64,000 nt of DNA, from NCBI GenBank assembly GCA_963789005.1, contig CAWBIZ010000007.1, forward strand, positions 1 to 64,000. Direction: 5' to 3'. Shown here one piece after another: positions 1 to 7,993 of the stretch. Positions within the stretch are counted from its first letter, which is position 1. Each line of letters starts with the position of its first letter. The stretch comes from DASSUW01 sp963789005. GTDB taxonomy: Bacteria > Actinomycetota > Thermoleophilia > Solirubrobacterales > Solirubrobacteraceae. A program made the position numbers and the translations under genes. A model generated the notes under the pieces. It did no database searches and was not told the origin of the DNA. It was given only the letters and a program-made list of their open reading frames with translations.

Positions 1-2
1 AG

Positions 3-1217
3 GCCGCCGCGCAGCGGGCCGCCGACCTGGCGGCGCTGGCCGGCGCGCGGGCGATGCACGTCGCGACTCCGCGATTGTTCGAGCCGCCCGAGATCGACGG
101 CGTCGCCAACCCGCGGCACCTCGACCGAGCGGCGTTCCTCGAGGTCGCACGCGAGGCGGCGGTCAGGGTCGCGGAGGCCAATGGGGCGGAGCGCGCCGCG
201 GTCCGCTTCCCCGATGCTGACTCGTTCGCGCCGATGCGGATCCGGGTCGGCGTCCGCGCCGTGGTCGAGGTGCGGCGCAACGACGCGCGGCGGCACACAC
301 CGGTGGAGGTCGCCGCCGAGGCCGAGGTCGCGCCCACGCTGCTCGACCCCGCCGCCGGCGGCGGCTATGACGGGCCGCTGGCGTACCGGCAGGGCAAGCC
401 GATGCGTCCCGACGTCGCGCAGGCGTTCGACCGCATGGAGCGCGCCGCACGCGCGGACGGCGTGGCGCTGCTGATCACGAGCGCCTACCGCTCCGACGCC
501 GAGCAGGCGGAGCTGTTCCGCCGCCGCCCGGACCCGCGCTGGGTGGCGCCGCCGGGACGCTCGCTCCACCGGCTCGCGACCGAGCTCGACCTCGGCCCGC
601 AGGCCGCCTACGGCTGGCTCGCACGCAACGCCGACCGCTTCCACTTCACCCAGCGCTACCACTGGGAAGCTTGGCACTTCGGCTACACATTGAACGCGCG
701 CTCGACCGAGCGGACGGGGGGCGACGGCACCACACGCGGCTCGCTTCCGCGGGGCGGCGACGGGGCCACGCGCGGCTCGCTGCCGCCGTTCGTCCCCGAG
801 CGTTACGCCCCCGTCCTCGCCCGCGCCGCCCAGCGCTGGAACGTCTCGGCGGCACTTCTTGCGGCCCAGATCTACGCCGAGAGCAACTTCAACCCCTTCG
901 CCCGCAGCCCCGCCGGGGCGCAGGGGATCGCGCAGTTCATGCCCGGAACCGCACGCGCCATGGGCCTGACCGACCCGTTCGACGCCGTCGCGGCGATCGA
1001 CGCCCAGGCCCACCTGATGCGCGACCTCCTGCGCCGCTTCGCGTCGGTGCCGCTCGCGCTCGCCGCCTACAACGCCGGCCCGGGCGCCGTGGCGGGCTGC
1101 ATGTGCATCCCGCCCTACCCGGAGACCCGCGGCTACGTCGCCCGCATCCTCGCCCTCCTCCACGGCGCCGGCGAGCCCGCCACCGGCGCCGGGCTCACCG
1201 TGCGCCTCGTGGAATGA
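3..1217 (+). CDS. TadE/TadG-like segment fused to VanY-type peptidase and SLT lytic transglycosylase (5-prime partial)
   Basis: The frame is open to the left window edge, so the true start lies upstream; the first ATG (54) is probably internal. Before and around it is an alanine-rich helix followed by about 90 residues resembling the extracellular part of TadE/TadG pilus-assembly proteins (inference). Counting from ATG 54, residues about 105-212 are a D-Ala-D-Ala carboxypeptidase/VanY fold with SAYRS, SLHRLATELDL and WEAWHFGY, which supply the zinc ligands. Residues about 250-365 are an SLT goose-lysozyme-like transglycosylase with catalytic Glu in AESNFNP, plus GIAQFMPGT and AYNAGPGAV. Both domains act on peptidoglycan outside the membrane. 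The linker holds two near-identical 12-residue repeats built on GGDG(T/A)TRGSLP. A downstream membrane protein overlaps by ATGA. Confidence 0.85.
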   Translation, partial: AAAQRAADLAALAGARAMHVATPRLFEPPEIDGVANPRHLDRAAFLEVAREAAVRVAEANGAERAAVRFPDADSFAPMRIRVGVRAVVEVRRNDARRHTPVEVAAEAEVAPTLLDPAAGGGYDGPLAYRQGKPMRPDVAQAFDRMERAARADGVALLITSAYRSDAEQAELFRRRPDPRWVAPPGRSLHRLATELDLGPQAAYGWLARNADRFHFTQRYHWEAWHFGYTLNARSTERTGGDGTTRGSLPRGGDGATRGSLPPFVPERYAPVLARAAQRWNVSAALLAAQIYAESNFNPFARSPAGAQGIAQFMPGTARAMGLTDPFDAVAAIDAQAHLMRDLLRRFASVPLALAAYNAGPGAVAGCMCIPPYPETRGYVARILALLHGAGEPATGAGLTVRLVE

Positions 1218-1411
1218 CCCTTTACTCTCGTCGGACAATGTTGCGGGCATTGGGGCCGTACCTGATCGTCGGCGTCATCGTCACCGCCGCAGGGGGTTGG
1301 CTGTACGGCGGCGGGGTGATCGGCGTGCCCGCGACGTTCGGGCTGATGGTCCTGGCGAGCCTGGTGGTCGGGATCGGATACCTGCGCTGGGACGAGCGGC
1401 ACTACCGCTAG
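1214..1411 (+). CDS. Small two-helix membrane protein
   Basis: A 65-residue protein translationally coupled to the upstream wall hydrolase by an ATGA overlap. It has two hydrophobic segments, about residues 12-31 and 36-56, separated by a glycine-rich turn, and a charged C-terminus ending DERHYR. No enzymatic motif is visible. The coupling suggests a role next to the hydrolase, such as an anchor or topology partner, but this is inference. A second in-frame ATG eight codons in is an alternative start. Confidence 0.6.
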   Translation: MTLYSRRTMLRALGPYLIVGVIVTAAGGWLYGGGVIGVPATFGLMVLASLVVGIGYLRWDERHYR

Positions 1412-1424
1412 CGCTCTCCGACAC

Positions 1425-1808
1425 CTACCCCGGCGGATCGAAGACCGCGTGCAGCGTTCCTCCGGGGACGAGCCAGGGCTCGGCGAGCGCTCGGGCACCC
1501 TCGGGGTCGCGGTGGAAGAGGCCGACGCGGACGGCGAAGATCGTGTCGAACCGCCGGTCGCCGAGGTCGAGCGCTTCGAGCGCCGCGACTACGAACTCGG
1601 CGCGGCCCGCGCGCACGTGCGCGGCGTTGCGCCGCGCGGCGGCCTCGACCATCTTCGGCGACCGGTCGACGGCGACGAGCATCCCGCCCGCGCCGAGCCG
1701 CTCGCAGACGTAGCTCGCCGCCACGCCGTGCCCGCAGCCGATCTCGAGCACCCCGTCGCCGGGCTGCACGTCGAGCCCGTCGACGATCGCGCGCAGCCGG
1801 GTGCTCAC
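1425..1808 (-). CDS. Class I SAM-dependent methyltransferase, short form
   Basis: A 127-residue protein starting at a GTG that overlaps the stop of the preceding PPOX gene (GTGA). SAM-binding motif I is VLEIGCGHG, followed by an acidic motif II region (LVAVDRSP) and a post-motif segment (RFDTIFAVRVGLFH). This is the minimal Rossmann methyltransferase core; the substrate cannot be inferred. It forms a two-gene operon with the flavoprotein upstream. It is shorter than the typical 200-residue family members, so a trimmed C-terminal strand set is possible. Confidence 0.75.
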   Translation of the reverse strand: MSTRLRAIVDGLDVQPGDGVLEIGCGHGVAASYVCERLGAGGMLVAVDRSPKMVEAAARRNAAHVRAGRAEFVVAALEALDLGDRRFDTIFAVRVGLFHRDPEGARALAEPWLVPGGTLHAVFDPPG

Positions 1809-2275
1809 GTCCGCTCGATCGTCCGCACGCCGCGATCCGGCGTCCAGACCTCGATCACGATCGACTTGCCGGACTCGTGCAGCCGCACGACCGACACCTC
1901 GCGCACGTCGAGCCGGAACAGGTGCGAGGGCCCCGGCGGCGCCTTCGCCCCGTTGATCTCCCGTACGCGCTCGGGATCGGTGATCTCCTCGACCACGCCG
2001 GCCAGCTTGGCGTCGCCCTTCCAGCCCGGCGGGTCGTCGGACCCGCTGTGGAGCGCGAAGCGAGGATCGCGCTGGAGGTCGTGCGCCTTGCGCGCGTGCC
2101 ACATCGAGCCGATCCACAGGTCGTCCTCCACGAACGCCGTCTCGGTGCCGGAGATGCGGGGCGAGCCGTCGTGCCGGACGGTCGCCAGCGTCTTATGGGC
2201 ATGAGCGTCGAGCCGCTCGCGCACGTTCGCGGCGAGCGACGGCGCGGCCGCTTCGAACTCGGTCCAGGTCGCCAT
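1805..2275 (-). CDS. PPOX-family (pyridoxamine 5-phosphate oxidase-like) flavin/F420 protein
   Basis: A 156-residue split-barrel protein. It has the family pattern LATVRHDGSPRISGTETAFVED near residues 30-52, then an RFALHSG segment, as in PPOX-class FMN- or F420-binding oxidoreductases and heme-utilisation-like proteins. The cofactor cannot be decided from sequence alone; F420 use would be common in this lineage. It is divergent from the AraC-type gene at 2344 and coupled to the methyltransferase downstream by a GTGA overlap. Confidence 0.75.
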   Translation of the reverse strand: MATWTEFEAAAPSLAANVRERLDAHAHKTLATVRHDGSPRISGTETAFVEDDLWIGSMWHARKAHDLQRDPRFALHSGSDDPPGWKGDAKLAGVVEEITDPERVREINGAKAPPGPSHLFRLDVREVSVVRLHESGKSIVIEVWTPDRGVRTIERT

Positions 2276-2343
2276 GCGAAGGCACGCTGACGGCCCGCCG
2301 CCTGGCCGTCCAGCACGACGTCGAAAGCGATCAACATGTACGC

Positions 2344-3315
2344 ATGGCCGACCGCCTGCGCGAGCTGATCGACCTCGTGCTCGACTCGCTCGACGAGCCG
2401 GGCACCGACGGCCGTGCGCTGGCCGACCGCGCGCACTTCTCGCGCGACCACCTCGACCGCCTGCTCGCCGCGGCCACCGGCGAGTCGCCGATCGCGCTCC
2501 GCCGCCGGCTGCTGCTCGAGCGCGCGGCATGGCAGCTCCGGACCGGCGCCGCGACGCCCTCGGAGGCCGCCACGGCGGCCGGCTACGGCTCACTCGCGGC
2601 GTTCTCCAGAGCGTTCGCGAGGGCCTACGAGGTGCCGCCGAGCGCGTTCGCCGCCTCCGGCGCGCCGGTCGAGCTCGACGCGGCGGGGCAACGCCGCCGG
2701 CCGGCCGCCACGCGAGCCGGCGGGATCCACTTCCATCCGCCCGCCAGCCTGCTGATCCCGGGCGGCCGCGAGCCGACGCCTCCCGGCGACCTCACCGAGC
2801 GCATGGTCGGCCACCACCTCGACCGCGTGCGCGAGCTGCTCGCGGCCGCCGGGACGCTCCCGCGGGAGGCGCTCGAGCGACCCCTGCGGCCCGGGTTCGT
2901 CGCCGTCTGGTTCGAGGGCGAGGAGCCGAGCGCCGCCCTGATGGCCGAGCGGCTCGTGTACACGCTCGAGGTCTGGGTGGCCGCGATCGCCGGTGAGCCC
3001 GCGCCGCCGCCGCGTCCCGCCGCCGGCGAGCTGAGCGCGCGCTTCGAGCGCGCCGCCCGCGCGTTCGCCCGCCTCGCCCGTCGCATCCGTGACCGCGGCG
3101 CGTGGGACGACGCGTTCATCGACGCGCTCTGCGAGCCGCCCGAGACGTTCACCTTCGGCGGCGTCGTCTCGCACGTGCTCAGCTACGGCGCGGTACGCCG
3201 CGAGGCGCTTGCCGCCGTGCTCGTCGAACTGGGTGCGAGCGTGCCCTCGACGGGCGATCCGATCGAGTGGGAGGCGGCCCGCAGACGGCGGGTCGCGGGC
3301 GTCAATTCGCAGTGA
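2344..3315 (+). CDS. AraC-type HTH regulator fused to DinB-like C-terminal domain
   Basis: A 323-residue protein. Residues about 3-100 are an AraC/XylS double helix-turn-helix: the first HTH at ALADRAHFSRDHLDRLL and the second at SEAATAAGYGSLAAFSRAF with the usual ...YEVPPSAF tail. Residues about 150-320 are helical and resemble DinB/YfiT-like four-helix bundles (MVGHHLDRVRELL, VVSHVLSYGAVRRE). The HTH lies at the N-terminus, the reverse of classical AraC proteins. It probably senses a ligand or metal in the DinB-like part and may control the divergent PPOX-methyltransferase pair (inference). Confidence 0.75.
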   Translation: MADRLRELIDLVLDSLDEPGTDGRALADRAHFSRDHLDRLLAAATGESPIALRRRLLLERAAWQLRTGAATPSEAATAAGYGSLAAFSRAFARAYEVPPSAFAASGAPVELDAAGQRRRPAATRAGGIHFHPPASLLIPGGREPTPPGDLTERMVGHHLDRVRELLAAAGTLPREALERPLRPGFVAVWFEGEEPSAALMAERLVYTLEVWVAAIAGEPAPPPRPAAGELSARFERAARAFARLARRIRDRGAWDDAFIDALCEPPETFTFGGVVSHVLSYGAVRREALAAVLVELGASVPSTGDPIEWEAARRRRVAGVNSQ

Positions 3316-3464
3316 CGGCCCACATTCGGTTCGCATCCTGACAAAATGCCGCCAGCTCCACCCGGGGGTCAGCCGCGTGGGGTCGTAATGGTCAAGGTCA
3401 GCGTGGCTTCGCGCGCCGTATGCCGGCGGGTAGCCACAGCCCGAGGGAGTGTGTTGGTGAAGCG

Positions 3465-4049
3465 ATGAAGCCGATCAAGAGCGTGGACGACCCCCGCTAT
3501 GTGAAAGCGATGAGCCATCCGTTGCGCGTCCGCATCCTCGCGATGCTGGACGAGCGCACCGCCTCGCCGAACGAGCTGTCCGGCTGGCTCGGCGCCACGC
3601 TCGGCACCGTCGCGTACCACGTGAGGACGCTGCAGGAGTTCGGCCTCGTCGAGCTCGTGAAGGAGACGCGCGTACGCGGCGCCGTCGAGCACCACTACCG
3701 CTCCAAGAAGCGCCCGCGGGCCACGGAGGACGGCTGGGCGGACGCCAAGCCGATCGCCAAGCAGGCCGCCGCGGGCTCCGACCTCGACATGATCGCGGCG
3801 TACGCCCGTGCGTCGGCCGCCGCCGGCGGGTTCGACCGGCCCGACGCCCAGCTCCGCCGCATGATCGTGCGGCTCGACGACAAGGGCTTCGCGCAGCTGT
3901 CGAAGGCCTGCGAGAAGCTCGTCGCCGACGCGGAGAAGATCGAGACCGCCGCGAAGCAGCGGATGGCCAAGGACCCGAAGGCCGGCGAGGCCGTCGACGC
4001 CGGCGTCGGCGTGATGCTGTTCGCGGCCACGAAGTTGAGCGGGGACTAG
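3465..4049 (+). CDS. ArsR-family winged-helix transcriptional regulator
   Basis: A 194-residue protein taken from the ATG at 3465 because the family motif KAMSHPLRVRILAML follows closely; an upstream ATG at 3420 would add 15 unlikely residues. Residues about 10-75 form the winged helix (ASPNELSGWLGATLGTVAYH, then the VELVKETRVRG wing). The rest is helical and lacks the cysteine sites of metal-sensing ArsR members, so a non-metal or dimer-only function is likely. GGTGA lies 8 nt upstream as a possible RBS. The gene converges on threonine aldolase, with stop codons overlapping. Confidence 0.8.
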   Translation: MKPIKSVDDPRYVKAMSHPLRVRILAMLDERTASPNELSGWLGATLGTVAYHVRTLQEFGLVELVKETRVRGAVEHHYRSKKRPRATEDGWADAKPIAKQAAAGSDLDMIAAYARASAAAGGFDRPDAQLRRMIVRLDDKGFAQLSKACEKLVADAEKIETAAKQRMAKDPKAGEAVDAGVGVMLFAATKLSGD

Positions 4050-5065
4050 CCCAACACGGAGCGAGCGGCAACCAGCGCGCGGTCGATGTCCGCGCGATCG
4101 ACGTCGAGGTGCGTGACCGCGCGCACGCGCCCGGCGTCGAGCGCGAGCATCTTCACGCCGCCAGCCTCGAGCCGCTCGCAGAAGTCATCGGCGCGCGGCA
4201 GGCCGAAGACCACGATGTTCGTCTCCACGAGCGCGGGGTCCAGTTCGACGCCGGGCAGCTCCGCCAGCCCTTCGGCCAGGACGCGCGCGTTGACGTGGTC
4301 CTCGGCCAGGCGCTCGACGTGGTGGTCGAGCGCGTACAGCCCGGCCGCGGCCACGATCCCGGCCTGGCGCATCGCGCCGCCCCACATCTGCTTGTAGCGC
4401 CACGCCTCGTCGATCAGCTCGCGTGACGCAGCGAGCACCGCCCCCACGGGCGCACCCAACCCCTTGGTGAAGTCCAGCCACGCGGTGTCGAACGGGCTCG
4501 CCCACGAAGCGGCGCTCACCCCGGAGGCCACCACGGCGTTCATCAGCCGCGCGCCGTCGAGGTGCGCCCGCATCCCCGCGTCCCGCGCCACCTCGAGGAC
4601 CTCCTGCATCTGCGCCAGAGGCCACACCCGCCCGCCCGCGATGTTGGTCGTCTGCTCCACGGAGACCAGCCGCGAGCGCGGCGCGTAGCGGTCGCCCGCC
4701 GGCCGGAGCGCTCCCCGCAAGGTTGCGGCGTCGAACATCCCGCCCGCGCCGTCCACCGGGCACAGCACCGCACCCGAGATCGCCGCCGGCCCGCCGGCCT
4801 CGGCGATGATCGGGTGAGAGGTGCGGTGGAGCACGACCTCGTCGCCGCCCGGCCGCACGTGCAGGCGGAACGAGATCGCGTTGCACATCGTGCCGGTCGG
4901 CAGGAAGACGGCCGCCTCGAAGCCCAGCAGCTCGGCGACCCGCTCGCACAGGGCGTTGACCGTCGGGTCGGCGAACGACTGCTCGTCGCCGACCTCCGCC
5001 TCCGCCATGGCGCGCCGCATTGCCGGCGTCGGGCGCGTCTGCGTGTCCGAATAGAGGTTGACCAC
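4046..5065 (-). CDS. ltaE: Low-specificity L-threonine aldolase
   Basis: A 339-residue fold-type I PLP enzyme that cleaves L-threonine and allo-threonine to glycine and acetaldehyde. The N-terminus VNLYSDTQTRPTPAMRRAM is diagnostic. Other landmarks are the HLDGARLMNA segment that contacts PLP and LDFTKGLGAPVG with the Schiff-base lysine. Start is GTG 5065, with a TAGCCT -10-like hexamer 8 nt upstream and no Shine-Dalgarno, which fits leaderless translation. It is divergent from uvrC. Its 3-prime end overlaps the ArsR gene by 4 nt. Confidence 0.9.
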   Translation of the reverse strand: MVNLYSDTQTRPTPAMRRAMAEAEVGDEQSFADPTVNALCERVAELLGFEAAVFLPTGTMCNAISFRLHVRPGGDEVVLHRTSHPIIAEAGGPAAISGAVLCPVDGAGGMFDAATLRGALRPAGDRYAPRSRLVSVEQTTNIAGGRVWPLAQMQEVLEVARDAGMRAHLDGARLMNAVVASGVSAASWASPFDTAWLDFTKGLGAPVGAVLAASRELIDEAWRYKQMWGGAMRQAGIVAAAGLYALDHHVERLAEDHVNARVLAEGLAELPGVELDPALVETNIVVFGLPRADDFCERLEAGGVKMLALDAGRVRAVTHLDVDRADIDRALVAARSVLG

Positions 5066-5098
5066 CGGGCCGCAGGCTACCCTCCGACAGAGACATCG
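5066..5098. promoter_or_regulatory. Divergent ltaE/uvrC promoter with abutting -10 elements
   Basis: In this 33-bp gap the plus-strand hexamer TACCCT (5078-5083) lies 15 nt before uvrC. The minus-strand hexamer TAGCCT (complement of 5074-5079) lies 8 nt before ltaE. The two -10 candidates share two base pairs, so both genes could be fired from one melted site. No -35 was assigned. Confidence 0.45.
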
Positions 5099-6991
5099 AT
5101 GGCGATCGAGGCCCCACAGCAGGACCGCGCAGCGCGGCTGAGCGAGCAGCGCAGGAGCCTCCCGGACCAGCCCGGCGTCTACCTGTTCCGCGACCGCCGC
5201 GGGCGCGTCGTCTACGTCGGCAAGGCGAAGTCGATCCGCAAGCGGGTCGCGAGCCACTTCGCGAACCCGACGCTCTACGGCACCCGGGCGCTCACAGACG
5301 AGATCGACCACATCGAGACGCTCGTCACCGCCACCGAGGCCGAGGCGCTGCTCACCGAGCAGAACTTCATCAAGCAGTACAAGCCGCGCTTCAACATCCG
5401 CCTGCGCGACGACAAGTCCTACCCCTACATCGCGATCAGCCTCGACGAGGACTTCCCGCGCGTCTACTTCACCCGCGAGCGGCACCGGCGCAACCGCGCG
5501 TACTTCGGCCCCTACTCGAGCGCCAAGCGCGTCCGCGGGACGCTCGACCTGCTCGGCAAGATCTTCCTGCTGCGCTCGTGCGAGGGCGCCGAGCCCGGCC
5601 GCCACTCCGGCTCGCCGTGCCTGGACTACTACATCAAGCGCTGCGGGGCACCCTGCGTCGGCTACGTCTCCAAGGAGGAGTACCGCCGCGGGGTCGACGG
5701 CGTGATGGCGTTCCTCGGCGGGCGCTTCCGGCAGATCGAGCGCGACCTCGAGCGGCGCATGCACTTCCACGCCGGCGAGCAGGACTACGAGGCCGCGGCG
5801 CTCGACCGCAACCGCCTGCAGGCCGTGCGCGCCCTGCTCGAGCGCCAGCGCGTCGCGAACGAGGGCGCGGGCACGTACGACGCCGTCGCCGTCGCGGTCG
5901 AGGGCACCGAGGCCAACGCGCAGGTGTTCCAGGTGCGCGACGGCGTGCTGTCCGACCGCCAGTCGTTCTACCTCGAGAACGAGGGCGAGCAGCCGCCGGC
6001 GATCGTCGCCGAGGAGTTCATCCTCCAGTACTACGCGAGCGCGCTCTCGATCCCCTCGCTGATCGTCGTGCAGGGCGTCCTGGCCGAGGGCTCCGAGCTC
6101 GAGATCCTGGAGCAGATCCTCGCCGAGCGCCGCGAGGGCCCGGTCGAGATCCGCGCGTCCGAGCGCGGCGGCAAGCGCCGGATCCTCGAGCTCGCCGAGC
6201 GCAACGCGCGGCTCGCGCTCGACCAGGAGAAGCTCAAGGCCGAGCGCCGCCGCCAGCAGCGCGTCGAGGCGCTCGCCGGCCTGCAGCGCGAGCTCGGGCT
6301 CGACACGCTGCCCGTGCGCGTCGAGTGCTTCGACATCTCGCATCTCGGCGGCACCCACACCACCGCGTCGATGGTGGTGTTCGAGGGCGGCGCGCCGAAG
6401 AAGTCCGATTATCGGCGTTTCAACATCCGCCAGGTCGAGCCCGGCGACGATTACGGCGCGATGGCCGAGGTGCTCGCGCGGCGCTACGGGCAGTGGGAGA
6501 AGCAGGCCGAGCGCTCGCCGTACGACGCCGAGCGCGACGCCTCCTTCGGCGCGCTCCCGAACGTCGTCGTGATCGACGGCGGCAAGGGCCAGCTCGCCGC
6601 CGGGCTCGAGCCGCTGCGGGGCTTCCGCGAGCGCGGCGTGACGGTCGTCTCGCTGGCGAAGCGGATCGAGGAGGTGTTCGTGCCCGGCACGGCGAATCCC
6701 GTGGTGCTCGCCCACGACACCCCCGAGCTCCAGCTGCTCCAGCGCGTGCGCGACGAGGCGCACCGCTTCGCGATCACCCACCACCGCCTGCGGCGCGACC
6801 GCGCGATGACCGAGTCCATCATGGACGACCTGCCGGGCATCGGCCCGGCCCGGAAGCGAGCCCTGCTCAAGCACTTCGGCTCGCCCGACGCCGTGCTCGG
6901 CGCCCGCCGCGAGGAGCTCGAGCGCGTCCCGGGCCTGCCCCAGAAGGTCGCGCGCGACCTCTACACCCATCTCAACCGGACCGGACGATGA
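5099..6991 (+). CDS. uvrC: Excinuclease ABC subunit C
   Basis: A 630-residue UvrC that makes both incisions in nucleotide excision repair with UvrA and UvrB. In order: an N-terminal GIY-YIG nuclease (PGVYLFRDRRGRVVYVGKAK, about residues 20-45), a cysteine-bearing stretch (PCLDYYIKRCGAPCVGYV), a UVR motif that contacts UvrB, an RNase H-like second nuclease (FDISHLGG, VVIDGGKGQL) and C-terminal helix-hairpin-helix DNA-binding motifs (DLPGIGPARKRALL). ATG 5099 places MAIEAPQQ before the GIY domain at the usual distance. It is coupled to rapZ by ATGA. Confidence 0.95.
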   Translation: MAIEAPQQDRAARLSEQRRSLPDQPGVYLFRDRRGRVVYVGKAKSIRKRVASHFANPTLYGTRALTDEIDHIETLVTATEAEALLTEQNFIKQYKPRFNIRLRDDKSYPYIAISLDEDFPRVYFTRERHRRNRAYFGPYSSAKRVRGTLDLLGKIFLLRSCEGAEPGRHSGSPCLDYYIKRCGAPCVGYVSKEEYRRGVDGVMAFLGGRFRQIERDLERRMHFHAGEQDYEAAALDRNRLQAVRALLERQRVANEGAGTYDAVAVAVEGTEANAQVFQVRDGVLSDRQSFYLENEGEQPPAIVAEEFILQYYASALSIPSLIVVQGVLAEGSELEILEQILAERREGPVEIRASERGGKRRILELAERNARLALDQEKLKAERRRQQRVEALAGLQRELGLDTLPVRVECFDISHLGGTHTTASMVVFEGGAPKKSDYRRFNIRQVEPGDDYGAMAEVLARRYGQWEKQAERSPYDAERDASFGALPNVVVIDGGKGQLAAGLEPLRGFRERGVTVVSLAKRIEEVFVPGTANPVVLAHDTPELQLLQRVRDEAHRFAITHHRLRRDRAMTESIMDDLPGIGPARKRALLKHFGSPDAVLGARREELERVPGLPQKVARDLYTHLNRTGR

Positions 6992-7902
6992 GCTCAGCCA
7001 ACGGCCAGGGCCCGTCGCACCTGGTCGACTTCGTGATCATCTCCGGGCTCTCCGGAGCCGGGAAGTCGTCGGCCATGAACGTGTTTGAGGACGCCGGCTA
7101 CTTCTGCGTCGACAACCTGCCCGCGGAGATGATCCGCTCGCTGGCCGAGCTGTTCCGCCACCAGGGCTCGAAGGTCGAGCGCGCGGCGGTCGTGTCGGAC
7201 TCCCGCGGCGGCGAGTACCTGTCGGCGCTGGCGGGCGTGATCGACGAGCTCGACGAGGCGGGGGTCGTGCACCGCGTGCTGTTCCTCGAGGCCGACGAGC
7301 AGACGATCCTCAACCGCTACAAGGAGACCCGCCGCCGCCACCCGCTGGCGCCGCACGGCACCGTGGTCGACGGCCTGCGGGCGGAGATGGACCTGCTCGC
7401 GCCGGTCAAGGCGCGCGCCGACACGTGCATCGACACCAGCGGGCTCAGCTCCGCCGGGCTGCGCCGCAAGGTGGCTGACGAGCTGCTCGAGCGCGAGGCC
7501 CCGCACAGCCTTGCGGTCACGTTCACGTCGTTCGGCCACAAGCATGGCCCGCCGCGCGACGCCGACCTCGCGTTCGACGTGCGCTTCCTGCCCAACCCGC
7601 ACTACGAGGCCGACCTGCGGCCGCTCACGGGCTTCGACCAGCGGGTCGTCGAGTACATCGCGCGCGACGGCCGCCTGCGGGAGTTCTACGACCACGTGCT
7701 GCCGCTGCTCGAGTACCTGCTCCCGCAGTACGTGGCCGAGGGGAAGGCCCATCTCGTGGTCGCGATCGGCTGCACGGGCGGCCGCCATCGCTCCGTGGCG
7801 ATCGCCGAGCACCTGTCGTCATCTTTCCGCGACCGCGACCCGTACGTGGTCGAGGTGCAGCACCGCGACGTCGACCGGGTATCGCTGCGGCGAGCCGGGT
7901 AG
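6988..7902 (+). CDS. rapZ: RNase adapter/nucleotide-binding protein RapZ
   Basis: A 304-residue P-loop protein of the RapZ/YvcJ family. Walker A is GLSGAGKSS near the N-terminus, FCVDNLPAEM follows, and the C-terminal domain carries GCTGGRHRSVAIAE. In Enterobacteria RapZ controls glucosamine-6-phosphate synthase through small RNAs; in actinobacteria its role is mainly known from position in the uvrC-rapZ-yvcK-whiA-gap cluster. Here gap follows directly after 91 nt and neither yvcK nor whiA is present. Confidence 0.93.
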   Translation: MSSANGQGPSHLVDFVIISGLSGAGKSSAMNVFEDAGYFCVDNLPAEMIRSLAELFRHQGSKVERAAVVSDSRGGEYLSALAGVIDELDEAGVVHRVLFLEADEQTILNRYKETRRRHPLAPHGTVVDGLRAEMDLLAPVKARADTCIDTSGLSSAGLRRKVADELLEREAPHSLAVTFTSFGHKHGPPRDADLAFDVRFLPNPHYEADLRPLTGFDQRVVEYIARDGRLREFYDHVLPLLEYLLPQYVAEGKAHLVVAIGCTGGRHRSVAIAEHLSSSFRDRDPYVVEVQHRDVDRVSLRRAG

Positions 7903-7937
7903 CCTTCCGCCGGCCTTTTCAATTGCTATCTAAGGCG

Positions 7938-7961
7938 CTCACCCGAGCTTGCGAGGGTGAG
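7938..7961 (+). terminator. Hairpin between rapZ and gap
   Basis: A 7-bp perfect stem, CTCACCC (7938-7944) with GGGTGAG (7955-7961), and a 10-nt loop. No T-tract follows. It may end rapZ transcription or sit in the 5-prime leader of the glycolytic operon; a TATCTA -10-like box at 7927 would place it at the very start of the gap transcript. Confidence 0.4.
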
Positions 7962-7993
7962 TAAGCCGCATACGACATCAACAGGGAGCTGAC

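Noticed and set aside
3316..3464. Regulatory RNA or terminator between the AraC and ArsR genes
   Set aside because: No stable hairpin or clear promoter could be defined by eye in these 149 bp.
4046..6970. Very long minus-strand frame covering uvrC and ltaE
   Set aside because: Only its last 340 codons (ltaE) look like protein; the remainder is the complement of uvrC, kept open by high GC.
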